Shown: one piece after another, positions 62,825 to 64,000 of the stretch | Position numbering within the stretch: position 1 is the stretch's first letter | Layout of the letters: every line of letters starts with the position of its first letter | Assembly: GCA_036381235.1 (NCBI GenBank) | Contig: DASVDE010000012.1 | Span: 1 to 64,000, forward strand | DNA length: 64,000 nt | Direction: 5' to 3' | From: DASVDE01 sp036381235 | GTDB lineage: Bacteria > Actinomycetota > Thermoleophilia > Solirubrobacterales > 70-9 | The notes under the pieces: model-generated | What the model was told of the DNA's origin: nothing | Seen by the model: the letters and a program-made list of their open reading frames with translations, nothing else | Database searches by the model: none | Program-made: the position numbers and the translations under genes

Positions 62825-64000
62825 CCGGTCACCAGCCTGAAACTGCGCTGCACCGGCTTTGGCTCCCAAACGCCGAGTGCGTTGACCCCCTTGACCTTGA
62901 ACACGTGCCTCCCCTGCGGCAGCGGCTTCAGGCGGCTCGGCGAGCCGCAGGAACGCCAGCGGTTCCTGTCGAGCTTGCAGATGAAGCTGGTTCCCTCCTG
63001 CCCGGTCGAGTCCGTGAAGCGAAATACCGGCCTGCGTGCCCGCGTCTTACCCGCTGGCGCGAAGGTGATCCGCGTGTGCGGTGTGACGTGGAAGGCTCCC
63101 GCCCCGCCGCCACTGCCCTTTTTAGTGCCGGTGCTAGTCCCACCCGAGCCTCCACTCGCACCCGAATCGCCACCACCCGTACCGGGATCGGGGTCCGGTG
63201 GAGGCGGGGGCGGCGGAGGCGGTGTGGCGTCCTGCTGGGTGTAGGAGACGGCCGCCGAGCACGGAGAGGTATCGCCGTTGGAATCCGTGGCTGTGGCCCG
63301 GAAGCTCGTCGTCGAGCCCGACGCCACGCTGACAAGAATGCCGCTTCCACCCAGCTGCGCAGCGGTGCCGGTGGCGAGCGGGACGCCGGAGCAGTTCGAG
63401 GTGGTGTAGATCTTGATCGAGGTGTTGGGGTCTGACTGGCCTTTGATCGCGGGGGTCGTCGACTCGCCGGGGGAAGCGGGGTCGGTGCTCAGCTGGGAGG
63501 GCGTCGGGGGCCCCACCGGGGCTGCGTTGCCGACCGAGACCAGGAGCGTGCCGCTGGCAAAGCGGTCGTAGATGTCCGCCTCGGCATCGAGATCGTCGAC
63601 GGCCAGCCTCTCGTCGGTGACGAAGAAGACGTGGGATCCGTCCCCCGCGACGCCCCCGAGGGGTAGGCCGGGAGAAAAGGCTCCGTTTCCACCGAGCGGG
63701 CCGGTCGACACCAGCGTCGTCGTGCCCGCCGCCGCGTCGTAGATGTCTGGGCTTGAGTCGATGTCTTGGGAGACCAATTTCTCAGCCGTGATGAAGAGAA
63801 CGTGCGAGCCGTCGTTCGATGCCCCGGCGAAGCTGGCGTCTTCATTGCCGTTGCCGCCGGCGGGGCCGGTCGAGAGCAGGGTCGTGACGCCGCCGCTGCG
63901 CTCGTAGACGTCCTGGGAGCCGTCGGTGTCGGCGACGACCAGGGACTCGGAGGTGCTGAACATCACCGCAGCGCCGGAGCCGTCCGGCGAGACCCATCTG
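62821..64000 (-). CDS. Secreted beta-propeller (TolB-like repeat) protein, N-terminus outside window
   Basis: Partial: the frame stays open to base 64000, so the start lies beyond. At least two ~50-residue propeller repeats of the form DGSHVLFITAEKLVSQDID...DIYD...TTLVSTGPLGGNG are visible. A Pro-rich run and a Gly/Ser-rich linker (63110-63230) follow, then a C-terminal Ig-like module with Cys (FICKLDRNRWRSCGSPSRL) that recurs in Thermoleophilia surface proteins. It overlaps the PilW-like gene by 4 bp, so it is part of the pilus operon and may be a surface or tip component. Confidence 0.8.
   Translation of the reverse strand, partial: RWVSPDGSGAAVMFSTSESLVVADTDGSQDVYERSGGVTTLLSTGPAGGNGNEDASFAGASNDGSHVLFITAEKLVSQDIDSSPDIYDAAAGTTTLVSTGPLGGNGAFSPGLPLGGVAGDGSHVFFVTDERLAVDDLDAEADIYDRFASGTLLVSVGNAAPVGPPTPSQLSTDPASPGESTTPAIKGQSDPNTSIKIYTTSNCSGVPLATGTAAQLGGSGILVSVASGSTTSFRATATDSNGDTSPCSAAVSYTQQDATPPPPPPPPPDPDPGTGGGDSGASGGSGGTSTGTKKGSGGGAGAFHVTPHTRITFAPAGKTRARRPVFRFTDSTGQEGTSFICKLDRNRWRSCGSPSRLKPLPQGRHVFKVKGVNALGVWEPKPVQRSFRLVTG

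Overview
The window is a densely packed, GC-rich bacterial chromosome segment. It carries about 65 protein genes, almost no gaps over 150 bp, and no rRNA, tRNA, CRISPR array, prophage or transposase that I can see. Gene content and order point to Actinomycetota, most plausibly class Thermoleophilia (Solirubrobacterales-like); this is inference. The pointers are rpmE-DUF1385-prfA-prmC-sua5-glyA-wecA-atp synteny, a split methylmalonyl-CoA mutase with MeaB, a mycobacterial-type GT4/GH57/methyltransferase cluster, paired ArsA-like ATPases, and an actinobacterial-type pilus operon.

Layout. 1-8111 (minus): sugar-nucleotide and cell-envelope genes (two NDP-sugar pyrophosphorylases, PGI/PMI, UDP-glucose dehydrogenase, LCP ligase), with ahcY and an M20 peptidase. 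8197-15408 (minus): complete F1Fo ATP synthase operon, atpI-like-B-E-F-H-A-G-D-C. 15517-23727 (minus): wecA, DUF354, glyA, sua5, prmC, prfA, DUF1385, rpmE, interrupted by a plus-strand lysyl-oxidase-like secreted protein. 23803-26827: diguanylate cyclase, TetR regulator and alpha/beta hydrolase. 27074-41765: acyl-CoA catabolism island (ETF-quinone oxidoreductase, EtfA/EtfB, methylmalonyl-CoA mutase large and small chains, thiolase, thioesterase, aldehyde and acyl-CoA dehydrogenases, MeaB), with leucyl aminopeptidase and an HxlR regulator. 41795-46842: acyltransferase, GT4, GH57 branching enzyme and two methyltransferases, matching the mycobacterial methylglucose lipopolysaccharide (MGLP) set. 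46862-49602: class III cyclase and gamma-glutamyltransferase. 49612-55938: FtsZ, ParA, two divergent ArsA-family ATPases and a HEPN-like protein. 56014-64000 (minus): HxlR regulator and a type IV pilus operon (PilO/N/M, prepilin peptidase, two prepilin-like proteins, a beta-propeller protein cut by the window end).

The least expected layer is a rich set of palindromic DNA elements. An 84-bp element with terminal and internal inverted repeats is present at 81/84 identity inside BOTH ftsZ and the adjacent parA, in the same frame, so both proteins carry the same ~27-residue linker. A 49-bp perfect-stem hairpin sits in frame inside prmC. A 107-bp MITE-like element with 17-bp perfect terminal repeats supplies the stop codon of the DUF354 gene. 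Three hairpins of one related family, and several unrelated ones, lie 2-11 nt after stop codons. A ~65-bp dispersed repeat occurs in two intergenic spaces. Together they resemble a population of small palindromic elements, partly domesticated as gene-end hairpins and partly as protein-coding insertions.
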